Positions 18,071-27,247 of a stretch of DNA of 64,000 nt are shown here, one piece after another (positions within the stretch are counted from its first letter, which is position 1; every line of letters starts with the position of its first letter). Under the pieces are notes generated by a model. The model saw only the letters and a program-made list of their open reading frames with translations, was not told the DNA's origin and did no database searches. The DNA is from Hydrogenophaga pseudoflava (GTDB lineage: Bacteria; Pseudomonadota; Gammaproteobacteria; Burkholderiales; Burkholderiaceae_C), in the NCBI RefSeq assembly GCF_031020795.1, contig NZ_JAVHJP010000007.1, forward strand, positions 62,001 through 126,000, given 5' to 3'. Position numbers and translations under genes: made by a program.

Positions 18071-18577
18071 ATGACCTCACAGATGTTCAACCGTTGGGGG
18101 TGCCTCCTGTTGGGGGTGCTGCTGCTGGCGGCCTGCGACCAGCGGGCGATCAGCGAACTCGAAGAGGGTGTCTCGACCGAGGCCGATGTGCGCGAGAAGT
18201 TCGGGGCGCCCGAAGCCGTGTGGGACGGGCCGGACGGCGCCCAGATCTACGAATACAACCGCCAGCCGGAGGGCTACCAGAACTGGCAGATCACCATCGG
18301 CCCCGACGGCAAGATGGCGGCCCTGAAGCAGGTGCTCAACACGAGGACCTTTGCCGAGATCCGGCCCGGGATGGCCATGGAGGATGTGCGCAAGCTGCTG
18401 GGCAAACCGATGAAGGTGACCGAGTACGCCCTCAAGAAGGAGATCCACTACGACTGGCGCTGGCGCGACGGCCCGAACGAAAGCGACAGCCAGGTGTTCA
18501 CGGTGATCTTCAGCCCGGACCTGCGGGTGATCTCGGCCGGTTCGGCGCGCGACCCGGCGCTGGACCGGGCCCGCTGA
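18071..18577 (+). CDS. BamE/SmpA-OmlA-like outer-membrane lipoprotein
   Basis: This is a 168-residue lipoprotein with signal and lipobox LLLAACD (cysteine near residue 20). It has two repeated modules of the BamE-like fold: STEADVREKFGAPEAVWDG and IRPGMAMEDVRKLLGKPMKVTEYAL, each a helix followed by strands. Such proteins are periplasmic lipoproteins related to the outer-membrane assembly factor BamE. It is not adjacent to fur, where classical bamE often lies, so it may be a paralogue. A TACACT -10-like box is at about 18037-18042. It is convergent with the YoaK-like gene. Confidence 0.8.
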   Translation: MTSQMFNRWGCLLLGVLLLAACDQRAISELEEGVSTEADVREKFGAPEAVWDGPDGAQIYEYNRQPEGYQNWQITIGPDGKMAALKQVLNTRTFAEIRPGMAMEDVRKLLGKPMKVTEYALKKEIHYDWRWRDGPNESDSQVFTVIFSPDLRVISAGSARDPALDRAR

Positions 18578-18592
18578 GACGGTTCTGGCGGT

Positions 18593-19333
18593 TCAGCCGG
18601 CGCGCAGGCGCTGCCAGTCGTCCAGCAGGGGGCGCAGCACGAGCAGCAACAGGGCCAGCGCCAGCGGCAGGGTGCTCACGTAGCCCAGGTGCTTGAAGCC
18701 CAGGGCGCCGGCAATGCCACCCGACAGGAAGCTGAAGATCAGCTGGGCGTGCACCCGCAGACGTTCGCGGTCGGCACGCACCGGTTGCATGTCGGGGTGC
18801 CGGTTCACGTAGAGCAGCTTGCCCAGTTCGATGCCCAGGTCGGTGACCAGGCCGGTCACATGCGTGGTGCGGATGCGGGCCTGCGAGATCTTGGTGATGA
18901 CGGCGTTCTGCAGGCCCATGATGTAGCAGAGCAGCACGACCGTCACCGGCAGGAAGACGGTGTGCCAAAGGCTCATGACGGCGCCGAACAGGCCGAATAC
19001 CAGCAACAGCACGGCTTCCAGCAGCAGGGGCAGGCCGTAGGCGCTGCGCAGCTGCAGGCGCATGCCCCAGTTGACGATCCAGGCGGTGCTCATGGCACCC
19101 AGCACGAAGGCCAGCACCGAGACGACTCCCGCGCCCACCAGAACGAACTGGCCGAGCACCAGGTTGTCGGCCAGCGCCGAGAGCATGCCCGTCATGTGCG
19201 AGGTGTACTGGCCCACGGCCAGGAAGCCGCCCGCGTTGGCCGCCCCGGCCACGAAGGCCAGCACGGTGCCGAGTTTCAGGTCCGCCTGCGGCGTGCGCTG
19301 CAGGGCGGTGAAGCCACGGATGGGGGCGAACAC
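18593..19333 (-). CDS. YoaK-like DUF1275 membrane protein
   Basis: This is a 246-residue integral membrane protein of the DUF1275 family. It has the family features TVLAFVAGAANAGGFLAVGQYTS-type N-terminus (AANAGGFLAVG), HMTGMLSALAD and LQNAVITKI followed by RTTHVTGLVTDLGIELG, with about six membrane segments. The role is unknown, though transport of small molecules has been proposed for the family. The start is a GTG at 19333. The gene lies 13 nt downstream of metG on the same strand and may be cotranscribed with it. Confidence 0.85.
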   Translation of the reverse strand: MFAPIRGFTALQRTPQADLKLGTVLAFVAGAANAGGFLAVGQYTSHMTGMLSALADNLVLGQFVLVGAGVVSVLAFVLGAMSTAWIVNWGMRLQLRSAYGLPLLLEAVLLLVFGLFGAVMSLWHTVFLPVTVVLLCYIMGLQNAVITKISQARIRTTHVTGLVTDLGIELGKLLYVNRHPDMQPVRADRERLRVHAQLIFSFLSGGIAGALGFKHLGYVSTLPLALALLLLVLRPLLDDWQRLRAG

Positions 19334-19346
19334 GGGCTTTGGCCGG

Positions 19347-21392
19347 TCAGTGGATGCGCATGCCCGGCATCGCGCCCGGCCAGGGCTGCAGCACGTAGAT
19401 GCCGGGCTGCGCCTTCTCGTCGGCGTGGCTGGCGGCCAGCACCATGCCCTCGCTGACGCCGAACTTCATCTTGCGCGGCGCCAGGTTGGCGACCATCACG
19501 GTCAGCTTGCCTTCCAGGTCCTCGGGCTTGTACATGCTGGCGATGCCGCTGAAGACGTTGCGTGTCTGGCCTTCGCCCACATCCAGCGTCAGGCGCAGCA
19601 GCTTGGTTGAACCTTCGACTGCCTCGCACTTGACGATCTGTGCGATGCGCAGGTCGACCTTGGCGAAGTCGTCGATGGAGATCGTCGGGGCGATTTCTTC
19701 GCCGCCCGGCACGGTCTTGGGTTCTTCGGGTGCCGGCGGGGGTTCGAACAGGGCGTCGAGCTGCTTGATGTCCACGCGCTGCATCAGGTGCTGGTAAGGC
19801 TGGATGGCCGCCACATTGGCTGCGTTGTGCCAGTCCTTCAGGTCGGCACCGGTGAGCGCCTGCACCTTGCTGGCGAGTTCTGGCAGCACAGGCGCGAGGT
19901 AGCGCGCCAGTGCGGTGAAGGCGTTGACCAGCACCGAGCACACCTGCTGCAGGCGGGCGTCGTTGGTGGTGTCCTTGGCCAGGTCCCAGGGCTTGTGCTG
20001 GTCGACGTAGGCGTTGACGCGGTCGGCCAGCGCCATGATCTCGCGCATGGCCTTGCCGTATTCGCGTTCGCTGTATTGCGCGGCGATGCTGTCGGCGGCG
20101 GCGCGGATGTCGGCCAGCAGGGCGCTGCCCTGCTCGTCGAAGCTCTGGGTCAGCTGGCCGCCGAAGCGTTTGGTGAGGAAGCCGGCCGAGCGCGAGACGA
20201 TGTTGACGAACTTGCCGACCAGGTCGCTGTTGACGCGCAGCATGAAGTCTTCGGCGTTGAAGTCCACGTCCTCGTTCTTGCCCGAGAGCTTGGCCGCCAG
20301 GTAGTAGCGCAGCCACTCGGGGTTCATGCCCAGTTCAAGGTACTTCAGCGGCGACAGGCCGGTGCCCCGGCTCTTGCTCATCTTCTCGCCGTTGTTGATG
20401 GTCAGGAAGCCGTGCACGAAGACCGCGTTGGGCACCTTGCGGCCGCTGAAGTGCAGCATGGCCGGCCAGAACAGGGTGTGGAAGGTGATGATGTCCTTGC
20501 CGATGAAGTGGTACTGCTCGGTGGCCGGGTCGGCCATGAAGGCGTCGAAGTCGCGGCTGGTTTTGCCAAAGTAGTTCTTGAGCGAGGCCAGGTAGCCGAT
20601 GGGCGCGTCCAGCCACACGTAGAAGTACTTGCCCGGCGCATCGGGGATCTGAATGCCGAAGTAGGGCGCGTCGCGGCTGATGTCCCAGTCGCCCATCTTG
20701 GGCTTGCCGTCCTCGCCTGGGGCGATCCATTCGGTGATCTTGTTGAGCACCTCGGGCTGCACCGCGCCGCTGGTGGTCCAGCCCTTGAGGAAGTCCAGGC
20801 AGCGCGGGTCGGACAGCTTGAAGAAGAAGTGGTCCGAGTGCTTGAGCACCGGCGTCGCGCCCGACAGGGCCGAGTAGGGGTTCTTCAGCTCGGTCGGCGC
20901 GTAGACCGCACCGCAGACCTCGCAGTTGTCGCCGTACTGGTCCTTGGCGCCGCACCTGGGGCATTCGCCCTTGATGAAGCGGTCGGGCAGGAACATGTTC
21001 TTCTCGGGGTCGAAGAACTGCTCGATGGTGCGGGTCTCGATCAGGCCGTTGGCCTTGAGCGCGCGGTAGACGTCCTGCGCGAGCTGGTGGTTTTCCGGGC
21101 CGTCGGTGCTGTGCCAGTTGTCGAAGCCGATGTGGAAGCCGTTGAGGTACTGCGGCCGGCCGGCGGCGATGTCGGCCACGAACTGCTGCGGCGTCTTGCC
21201 GGCCTTCTCGGCCGCGATCATGATCGGCGCGCCGTGTGCGTCGTCGGCGCAGACGAAATGCACCTCATGGCCCTGCATGCGCTGGAACCGCACCCAGATG
21301 TCGGCCTGGATGTACTCCATGATGTGGCCGATGTGGAAATGGCCGTTGGCGTAGGGCAGGGCGGTGGTGACGAACAGGCGGCGCTGGCTCAT
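19347..21392 (-). CDS. metG: methionyl-tRNA synthetase
   Basis: MetG charges tRNA-Met. The 681-residue protein is the long dimeric form. The class I motifs are [13 protein letters not shown] (HIGH-like, about residue 15) and [10 protein letters not shown] (KMSKS). A zinc knuckle with [18 protein letters not shown] lies in the connective domain. The C-terminal tRNA-binding OB domain ([22 protein letters not shown] to the end) is complete. It is divergent from apbC across a 112-nt gap; a gene pair metG/apbC is conserved in many proteobacteria. Confidence 0.97.
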   Translation of the reverse strand: MSQRRLFVTTALPYANGHFHIGHIMEYIQADIWVRFQRMQGHEVHFVCADDAHGAPIMIAAEKAGKTPQQFVADIAAGRPQYLNGFHIGFDNWHSTDGPENHQLAQDVYRALKANGLIETRTIEQFFDPEKNMFLPDRFIKGECPRCGAKDQYGDNCEVCGAVYAPTELKNPYSALSGATPVLKHSDHFFFKLSDPRCLDFLKGWTTSGAVQPEVLNKITEWIAPGEDGKPKMGDWDISRDAPYFGIQIPDAPGKYFYVWLDAPIGYLASLKNYFGKTSRDFDAFMADPATEQYHFIGKDIITFHTLFWPAMLHFSGRKVPNAVFVHGFLTINNGEKMSKSRGTGLSPLKYLELGMNPEWLRYYLAAKLSGKNEDVDFNAEDFMLRVNSDLVGKFVNIVSRSAGFLTKRFGGQLTQSFDEQGSALLADIRAAADSIAAQYSEREYGKAMREIMALADRVNAYVDQHKPWDLAKDTTNDARLQQVCSVLVNAFTALARYLAPVLPELASKVQALTGADLKDWHNAANVAAIQPYQHLMQRVDIKQLDALFEPPPAPEEPKTVPGGEEIAPTISIDDFAKVDLRIAQIVKCEAVEGSTKLLRLTLDVGEGQTRNVFSGIASMYKPEDLEGKLTVMVANLAPRKMKFGVSEGMVLAASHADEKAQPGIYVLQPWPGAMPGMRIH

Positions 21393-21504
21393 GAGGAGAA
21401 TCTTTCTGCAGGGGAACCCGCAATTTTAGGCGGGGCATGCCGGGGCCGTTAGACTTCGGTGCGATTCTTCATACCCCACCCCAGCACCCCGGAGAGCCCG
21501 TTTC

Positions 21505-22596
21505 ATGGCCGTCGACACCCAAGCGCTGCTTGCCGCCCTTCAGGCGGTGACCGATCCCAACACCGGCAAGGACTTCGTGTCCACCAAGGCCCTGAAGAAC
21601 CTGCAGGCCGATGGCGGCGACGTGTCCTTCGACGTCGAACTGGGCTACCCGGCCAAGAGCCAGATCCCGGCGCTGCGCCGTGCGCTGATCGAGGCGGCCA
21701 AGAGCGTCCCGGGCGTGGAGAACGTGTCGGTGAACATGCAGGTGAAGATCATTGCGCACGCGGTGCAGCGTGGCGTTCAGCTGCTGCCGAATGTGAAGAA
21801 CATCATCGCCGTGGCCTCGGGCAAGGGCGGCGTGGGCAAGAGCACCACCACCGTCAACCTGGCGCTGGCGCTGGCTGCCGAGGGTGCCAAGGTCGGCATC
21901 CTGGACGCCGACATCTACGGCCCCAGCCAGCCCATGATGATGGGCATCGAAGGCCGGCCCGAGAGCACCGATGGCCAGACCATGGAGCCGCTGGAGAACT
22001 ACGGCGTGCAGGTGATCTCCATCGGCTTCCTGATCGACAAGGACGAGGCCATGATCTGGCGCGGCCCCATGGCCACGCAGGCGCTGGAACAGCTGCTGCG
22101 CCAGACCAACTGGAAGGACCTGGACTATCTGATCGTCGACATGCCCCCGGGCACCGGCGACATCCAGCTCACGCTGAGCCAGCGCGTGCCCATGACCGGC
22201 GCCGTGATCGTGACCACGCCGCAGGACATCGCCCTGCTGGACGCGCGCAAGGGCATCAAGATGTTCGAGAAGGTGGGCGTGCCCATCCTGGGCATCGTGG
22301 AGAACATGGCCGTCTACTGCTGCCCCAACTGCGGCCACACGGAACACATCTTCGGTGCCGAAGGCGGCAAGAAGATGGCGGCCGAGTACGGCATGGACTT
22401 CCTGGGCGAATTGCCGCTGAACATGGGCATCCGCGTGCAGGCCGACAGCGGCCGGCCGACCGTGGTGGCCGACCCCGAAGGCGAGATCGCCGGCATCTAC
22501 AAGACGGTGGCACGCCAGGTGGCGATCAAGATCGCGGCCAAGGCCAAGGACTTCTCCAGCAAGTTCCCGACCATCAAGATATCCAAGGACACCTGA
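21505..22596 (+). CDS. apbC: iron-sulfur cluster carrier ApbC/Mrp
   Basis: ApbC is a P-loop ATPase that delivers Fe-S clusters to target proteins in the cytoplasm. Residues 1-90 are a MIP18-like domain (VTDPNTGKDFV). The deviant Walker A is ASGKGGVGKSTTTVNLALAL (about residues 105-124), the GXXAD-like switch is ILDADIYGPSQPMMMG and the Walker B is YLIVDMPPGTGDIQLT. The cluster-binding CxxC is in YCCPNCGHTEHIFG. Length 363 is normal. Fe-S delivery would matter for the many Fe-S proteins encoded in this window (BoxA, FdhA/B, the polyferredoxin-like protein). Confidence 0.95.
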   Translation: MAVDTQALLAALQAVTDPNTGKDFVSTKALKNLQADGGDVSFDVELGYPAKSQIPALRRALIEAAKSVPGVENVSVNMQVKIIAHAVQRGVQLLPNVKNIIAVASGKGGVGKSTTTVNLALALAAEGAKVGILDADIYGPSQPMMMGIEGRPESTDGQTMEPLENYGVQVISIGFLIDKDEAMIWRGPMATQALEQLLRQTNWKDLDYLIVDMPPGTGDIQLTLSQRVPMTGAVIVTTPQDIALLDARKGIKMFEKVGVPILGIVENMAVYCCPNCGHTEHIFGAEGGKKMAAEYGMDFLGELPLNMGIRVQADSGRPTVVADPEGEIAGIYKTVARQVAIKIAAKAKDFSSKFPTIKISKDT

Positions 22597-22613
22597 GTCC
22601 GACAGGCGCCGGC

Positions 22614-23747
22614 TCAGTACCTCAGTTGCCCCTGGCCATCGATGATGGCCAGTTCCACATAGTCGGAGCCGTTGTGGGACTTGGGCGAGTACTTTGCGGT
22701 GAAGCGGCCAAACGCAATTTCGCCGGCGCTTTCCAGGGTGCGGGTGAACGACGCGGTGCTCAGGTCCCGGCCGGTGCGCCGCAGGCCTTCCACCAGCAGC
22801 CGCGCGTGCACGAAGCCCTCGAACTGTGAGGCCGACGGCGCGGCATCGGGGCTCTTGTCTTTGAGCAGCTTGAGGTACTCCGCCACCACCGGGATGGTGG
22901 TGTTGCGCAGCGACGGCATGATCTGCGCGAGGATGATGCCGCGCGCTTTCTCCTTCAGCTCCCGGTTGATCACGTCCAGGCTGGCGACCGAGTAGCCGTA
23001 GAAGGTGGGACGCGCCGTCGTGGCGCCGACGGCCTTCACGTAGTGGGGGAAGGTCAACCCCGCGGTGCCCACGATCACTGCCTGAGGGTTGGCCTGCGCG
23101 GTGGCCGCCGCGGCAGCGGCAAAGTCCGGCGCCGTCGGGTCGACCTTGATCTCGGCCGCCAGCGGCAGGTTCATCGCGGCAGAGGCTTTCTTGACCTCGC
23201 CCAGCAGTGTCTTGCCCAGGCCGTCGTCCTGGTAGAAGAAGGCCACGCGGGTCACGCCGATCTGCTTGAGCTGGGAGAAGATGCGCTCGGTCTCGTTGGC
23301 GTAGCCGGCGCGCACATGGAACAGGTGCGGGTTGACGCCCTCGCGCATCGACGAGGCACCGGTCACCGGCCCGAACAGGATGGTGCCGGACTCCTTGAGC
23401 AGGGGCAGCACCGCGGCGGTCTGGGCGGTGCCGGAGCTGTTGAACAGCATGAACACCTTCTGCTCGTCGATCAGCTTGCGCGTGTTCTCCACCGCCCGTT
23501 TCGGGTCGAAGCCGTCGTCCAGGGTGGTGAAGCCGATCTTGCGGCCATGCACGCCGCCCGCGGCGTTGACCGCGTCGAACAGCAGCCGGGCACCTTCGCC
23601 GTATTGCAGGGTCTGCGGCCCGAGCGGACCGGAGAGCACCTGTGAGGCGCCCAGCCGTATTTCCGTGGGCGTGACGCCCTCGTCCCCGGCGTGCGCGGCC
23701 GCCGTAGCCAGCATCCACACACCCATCCCCAGCCATTTGCGAATCAT
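22614..23747 (-). CDS. branched-chain amino acid-type ABC transporter solute-binding protein
   Basis: This is a 377-residue periplasmic binding protein of the Leu/Ile/Val (type I) family. It has a signal peptide (IRKWLGMGVWMLATAAAHAGDE) and the family hallmarks EIRLGASQVLSGPLG, VNAAGGVHGRKI and DPKRAVENTRKLIDEQKVF, plus FFYQDDGLGK. No permease or ATPase gene is adjacent. It lies beside the benzoate cluster on the same strand as bclA and boxD, so an aromatic acid ligand is possible; this is inference from position. It is convergent with apbC. Confidence 0.85.
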   Translation of the reverse strand: MIRKWLGMGVWMLATAAAHAGDEGVTPTEIRLGASQVLSGPLGPQTLQYGEGARLLFDAVNAAGGVHGRKIGFTTLDDGFDPKRAVENTRKLIDEQKVFMLFNSSGTAQTAAVLPLLKESGTILFGPVTGASSMREGVNPHLFHVRAGYANETERIFSQLKQIGVTRVAFFYQDDGLGKTLLGEVKKASAAMNLPLAAEIKVDPTAPDFAAAAAATAQANPQAVIVGTAGLTFPHYVKAVGATTARPTFYGYSVASLDVINRELKEKARGIILAQIMPSLRNTTIPVVAEYLKLLKDKSPDAAPSASQFEGFVHARLLVEGLRRTGRDLSTASFTRTLESAGEIAFGRFTAKYSPKSHNGSDYVELAIIDGQGQLRY

Positions 23748-23819
23748 CCCGACCCCTGTGTTTGTCTCCGGAAGCCGGCGAGTTTCGTTATGAACGGAAA
23801 CCAGATCAAGCGTGCGGCG

Positions 23820-23835
23820 CCCGGGTTTACCCGGG
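23820..23835. terminator. palindromic hairpin between bclA and the binding-protein gene
   Basis: CCCGGG-TTTA-CCCGGG forms a perfect 6-bp stem in the 128-nt gap downstream of the benzoate-CoA ligase gene. It lacks a T tract, so intrinsic termination is uncertain; it could be a transcript-stabilising end or separate bclA from the solute-binding protein gene. Confidence 0.3.
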
Positions 23836-23875
23836 GCATGTGTCACTGGCCGGACAGGCGGTGTCGGCCGACGAA

Positions 23876-25456
23876 TCAGCGGCGGACGAACAGGCGCTGG
23901 TTCTCCAGCTCGCGCAGCTTGAAGCGCTGGATCTTGCCGGTGGCGGTCTTGGGCAGCTCGCCCACGAACTCGATGAAGCGCGGGTACTTGTAGGGCGCGA
24001 GCTTCTCTTTCACGAAGGCCTGCAGCTCGGCCTCGGTGGCCTGCTGGCCTGGTTTGAGCACCACGAAGGCCTTGGTCTTGGTCAGGCCCTCATCGTCGTT
24101 CTTGCCGATCACCGCGGCCTCGAGCACGGCACTGTGCTGCACCAGCGTGGCCTCGACCTCGAAGGGCGAGACATAGATGCCGCTGACCTTGAGCATGTCG
24201 TCGTTGCGGCCGGCGTAGGTGTAGTAGCCATCGGGGTCGCGCAGGTACTTGTCGCCGCTCTTGGTCCAGGGGCCCTGGAAGGTGTCGCGCGATTTGCCTC
24301 GGTTGTTCCAGTACATCAGTGCGGCGCTCGGACCCTGGATGTAGAGGTCGCCGATCTGGTTGTGGCTGGTGATGACGCTGCCGTCCTCGTCGCGCAGCTG
24401 CACCTCGTAGCCGGGCACCGGTTTGCCGGTGGTGCCGTAGCGCACGTCGCCGGGGCGGTTGGACAGGAAGATGTGCAGCATCTCGGTGCTGCCGATGCCG
24501 TCGATGATTTCGCAGCCGAAGTGGGCGGTCCAGCGCTCGCCAATATCGCGCGGAAGCGCCTCGCCGGCCGAGGAGCACAGGCGCAGTGCCACCGCGCTTT
24601 GGGCGGGCAGGTCCGGCGCGGCCAGCATGCCGCCATAGCCCGTCGGGGCGCCGCAGAACACCGTGGGCTGGTGCTGCGTCATGCGCTGGAAGCAGGCCTG
24701 CGGGGTCGGCCGTTCGGCCATCAGCACCACGCTGGCGCCCACGCTCAGCGGAAACGACAGCGCGTTGCCCAGGCCGTACGCGAAGAACAGCTTGGCGGCC
24801 GAGAACACCGTGTCGCTCTCGCGCAGGCCCAGCACGCCCTTGCCATAAAGCTCGGCGGTCCACCAGAGGTTGGCCTGGGTGTGCACCGTGCCCTTGGGTG
24901 CGCCAGTGGAACCGCTCGAGTAGAGCCAGAACGCAGGCTCGTCGCCATGCGTGTCCGCGCCAGCGCCGGGCTGGCTCGACGCCACCAGCTGCGCCCAGTC
25001 GCACGCTGCCTCGGGCAGCGGGCCCTGGCTGCGCGAGACGATCAGGTGCTTCACCTCGTGTTTGCCATCGGACATCGCGGTCTGCAGCGTCGGCAGCAGG
25101 GCCGCGGACACCAACGCCGCCTGCGCACGGCTGTCGGCCAGCATGTAGGCGTAGTCCTTGGCGGTGAGCAGGGTGTTCACGCAGACCGGCACCACGCCCG
25201 CGTGCAGCGCGCCCAGGAAGCTCACCACCCAGTCGCTGCAGTCGTGCATCAGCAGCAGCACGCGGTCTTCGCGGCGCAGGCCCAGCGCCGTGAGCGCGGC
25301 CGAGCAGCGCTGCACCTGGTCGGCCAGCTGGCCGTAGGTGATGCGGCCGGCGTCGTCGATCAGCGCGGTCTTGTCTGCGCGGCCGGCGTTGGTCTCGATC
25401 AGGTGGCGCGCGAAGTTGAAGCGCTCAGGCGGCGGGGTGGTCTCTTTCTGGCTCAT
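23876..25456 (-). CDS. bclA: benzoate-CoA ligase
   Basis: This enzyme activates benzoate to benzoyl-CoA with ATP, the entry step of the box pathway. The 526-residue protein belongs to the ANL superfamily: phosphate loop YSSGSTGAPKGTVHTQ (about residue 175), SSAGEALP and DGIGSTEMLHIFLSN around the acyl-adenylate site, YTYAGRNDDMLKVSGIYVS hinge and the catalytic lysine in PKTATGKIQRFKL. FNFARHLIETNAGRADK and KLFFAYGLGNA are typical of benzoate-CoA ligases. A GGAG site precedes the ATG. boxD lies 33 nt upstream on the same strand. Confidence 0.93.
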   Translation of the reverse strand: MSQKETTPPPERFNFARHLIETNAGRADKTALIDDAGRITYGQLADQVQRCSAALTALGLRREDRVLLLMHDCSDWVVSFLGALHAGVVPVCVNTLLTAKDYAYMLADSRAQAALVSAALLPTLQTAMSDGKHEVKHLIVSRSQGPLPEAACDWAQLVASSQPGAGADTHGDEPAFWLYSSGSTGAPKGTVHTQANLWWTAELYGKGVLGLRESDTVFSAAKLFFAYGLGNALSFPLSVGASVVLMAERPTPQACFQRMTQHQPTVFCGAPTGYGGMLAAPDLPAQSAVALRLCSSAGEALPRDIGERWTAHFGCEIIDGIGSTEMLHIFLSNRPGDVRYGTTGKPVPGYEVQLRDEDGSVITSHNQIGDLYIQGPSAALMYWNNRGKSRDTFQGPWTKSGDKYLRDPDGYYTYAGRNDDMLKVSGIYVSPFEVEATLVQHSAVLEAAVIGKNDDEGLTKTKAFVVLKPGQQATEAELQAFVKEKLAPYKYPRFIEFVGELPKTATGKIQRFKLRELENQRLFVRR

Positions 25457-25489
25457 GGCTTGTCTCCTGTCGTGCGTCTCTGGCGGACT

Positions 25490-27073
25490 TCAGTATTTGA
25501 GGATGGTCGCGGTGGCGGCCAGCGCGTCCAGCGCCGCGCCACTGGCTTGCACCGCGCTGCGGCGGTGGTAGAAGCCCAGCGCCCGCAGGCCACCGAGTTC
25601 CTCACCGCCGCCCGCGCGGCCGGGGCCGCCGTGCAGGCTCATGGGCATGACGTTGCCGTGGCCGGTCTGGCTGGAGGCCACGTCGGGGCTGATGGCGTGC
25701 ACGCGGCCGTGGCTGTCGGCCAGTTCGGCGGCGGCGCGTGCGATGAAGGCCGGGTCTTCGCTGTAGACAGAGACCACCAGAGAGCCCTCGCCGCGGCGGA
25801 CCAGGTCCCAGGCCTCGTCTTCGTCCTCGTAGGCCATCAGGGTCGCGACCGGGCCGAATACCTCGACCTCGTGCAGCAGCTTGGCCTGGCCTGGGTCGCG
25901 GTGGCCCAGCAGCGTCGGGGCGACGCAGGCCGACACCTCGGGGTCGGCGTCGACCAGCGGCACCTCGCTGCCATCGAACAGCACCAGGGCCTCGTGACAC
26001 AGGGCCTCGATGCCATGCAGCACGCTGCGCTTCTGTTCCTGGCTCACCAGCGCGCCCATGCGCACGTCCTCGTTGCGCGGGTTGCCCACGGTGACCTTGG
26101 CCAACTTGGCGGAGATCGCCTCGGCGGCGTCGTCGAACAGCTCCAGCGGCACGAAGATGCGGCGGATGGCGGTGCACTTCTGGCCGCTCTTGACGGTCAT
26201 CTCGCGCACCACCTCGCTGACCATCAGCTTGAAGGCCTCGCTGTCCACCGTCGCGGACGGGTCGAGCAGGGCGCTGTTGAGGCTGTCGGCCTCGATGTTG
26301 CAGCGCACTGAAGCAGCCGCAACAGCCGGGTGGCTTCGGATGAGGCGCGCCGTCTCGGCCGAGCCGGTGAAGCTGACCACGTCGAAGGGCTGCAGCTGGT
26401 CCATCAGGTGGGCCGAGGAGCCGCAGACCACCGACAGTGCGCCTTCGGGCAGCACGCCGGCCTTGACCACATCCTCCACCATGCGCTGGGTCAGCCAGGC
26501 GGTGGCGGTGGCGGGTTTGACGATTACCGGCACGCCCGAGAGCAGGGCCGGCGCGGCCTTTTCCCACAGGCCCCAGCTCGGAAAGTTGAAGGCATTGATG
26601 AACAGCGCCACGCCGCGCGTGGGGTTCAGCACGTGCTGGGTCTGGAACAGCGGGTCCTTGCCCATGCGGATGCGCTCGCCGTCGAGCAGGCATGTCGCAT
26701 CGCCAAGGGCCTCGCCCTGTTTGGCGTAGTAGCCCAGGGTGAAGATGCCGCCGTCGATGTCGACCGCCGAGTCCTTGTTGGTGGTGCCGGAGTTGCGGGT
26801 GGCGATGTCGTAGTAGGCGTCGCGGTTCGCCTGCAGCACCTTGACCACCTCGCCCAGCATCGCGGCGCGCTGGCCGTAGCTCATGGCGCGCAGCGCGGCG
26901 CCACCGCGCTCGCGGGCGAAAGCGAAGCCTTCGTGCAGGTTCAGGCCGGTGTTGTCGACGCGCACCAGGGCTTCGCCGGTGACCGCGTCCCGCAGGGTGG
27001 TGCCGTGGCCATGGCCGCTCTGCCAGCGGCCGGCGAAGAAGTTCTGAAGCAGGGGAATGTCGGGTGTGCTCAT
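25490..27073 (-). CDS. boxD: 3,4-dehydroadipyl-CoA semialdehyde dehydrogenase BoxD
   Basis: BoxD oxidises the ring-opened aldehyde to 3,4-dehydroadipyl-CoA with NADP. The 527-residue aldehyde dehydrogenase has NAFNFPSWGLWEKAAPAL and VKPATATAWLT (cofactor site), FTGSAETARLI, the glutamate region NIEADSLNSALL and the nucleophile in KSGQKCTAIRRIFVP. SQTGHGNVMPMSLHGGPGRAG near the end is typical of this and the PaaZ-type semialdehyde dehydrogenases. It is the first gene leftwards from the divergent boxR promoter region and probably forms an operon with bclA. Confidence 0.92.
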   Translation of the reverse strand: MSTPDIPLLQNFFAGRWQSGHGHGTTLRDAVTGEALVRVDNTGLNLHEGFAFARERGGAALRAMSYGQRAAMLGEVVKVLQANRDAYYDIATRNSGTTNKDSAVDIDGGIFTLGYYAKQGEALGDATCLLDGERIRMGKDPLFQTQHVLNPTRGVALFINAFNFPSWGLWEKAAPALLSGVPVIVKPATATAWLTQRMVEDVVKAGVLPEGALSVVCGSSAHLMDQLQPFDVVSFTGSAETARLIRSHPAVAAASVRCNIEADSLNSALLDPSATVDSEAFKLMVSEVVREMTVKSGQKCTAIRRIFVPLELFDDAAEAISAKLAKVTVGNPRNEDVRMGALVSQEQKRSVLHGIEALCHEALVLFDGSEVPLVDADPEVSACVAPTLLGHRDPGQAKLLHEVEVFGPVATLMAYEDEDEAWDLVRRGEGSLVVSVYSEDPAFIARAAAELADSHGRVHAISPDVASSQTGHGNVMPMSLHGGPGRAGGGEELGGLRALGFYHRRSAVQASGAALDALAATATILKY

Positions 27074-27247
27074 GGTCGGAAGATGCAGCGCTTTGCGTTT
27101 TTGCCGTGGTCGCGGCGGGGGATTGACGGTATAAATGCACTATCTTGCGTCCGGTGCAGTATGCAGTAAAGTGCATGTTTGTGGGGACGCCGCTGGCTGG
27201 GGTTTACCCGCAGCCGCCCCCGCCAACAGACGAAAGGCGCCCGCGCC
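27074..27247. promoter_or_regulatory. divergent boxD/boxR control region with TGCA repeats
   Basis: The 174-nt gap holds four TGCA tetramers at 27136, 27155, 27162 and 27172. They form TGCA-N6-TGCA at 27162-27175 and TGCA-N6-TGCG at 27136-27149. BoxR and the related BzdR are known (from memory of the literature) to bind repeated TGCA sequences, so these are candidate BoxR operators controlling boxD-bclA and boxR itself. I cannot assign -35/-10 boxes confidently for either direction; TTGACG at 27123-27128 is a possible -35 for boxR. Confidence 0.7.

Noticed and set aside
21459..22829. Second long plus-strand frame overlapping apbC
   Set aside because: It is out of frame with the well-defined P-loop protein and has a composition typical of shadow frames.
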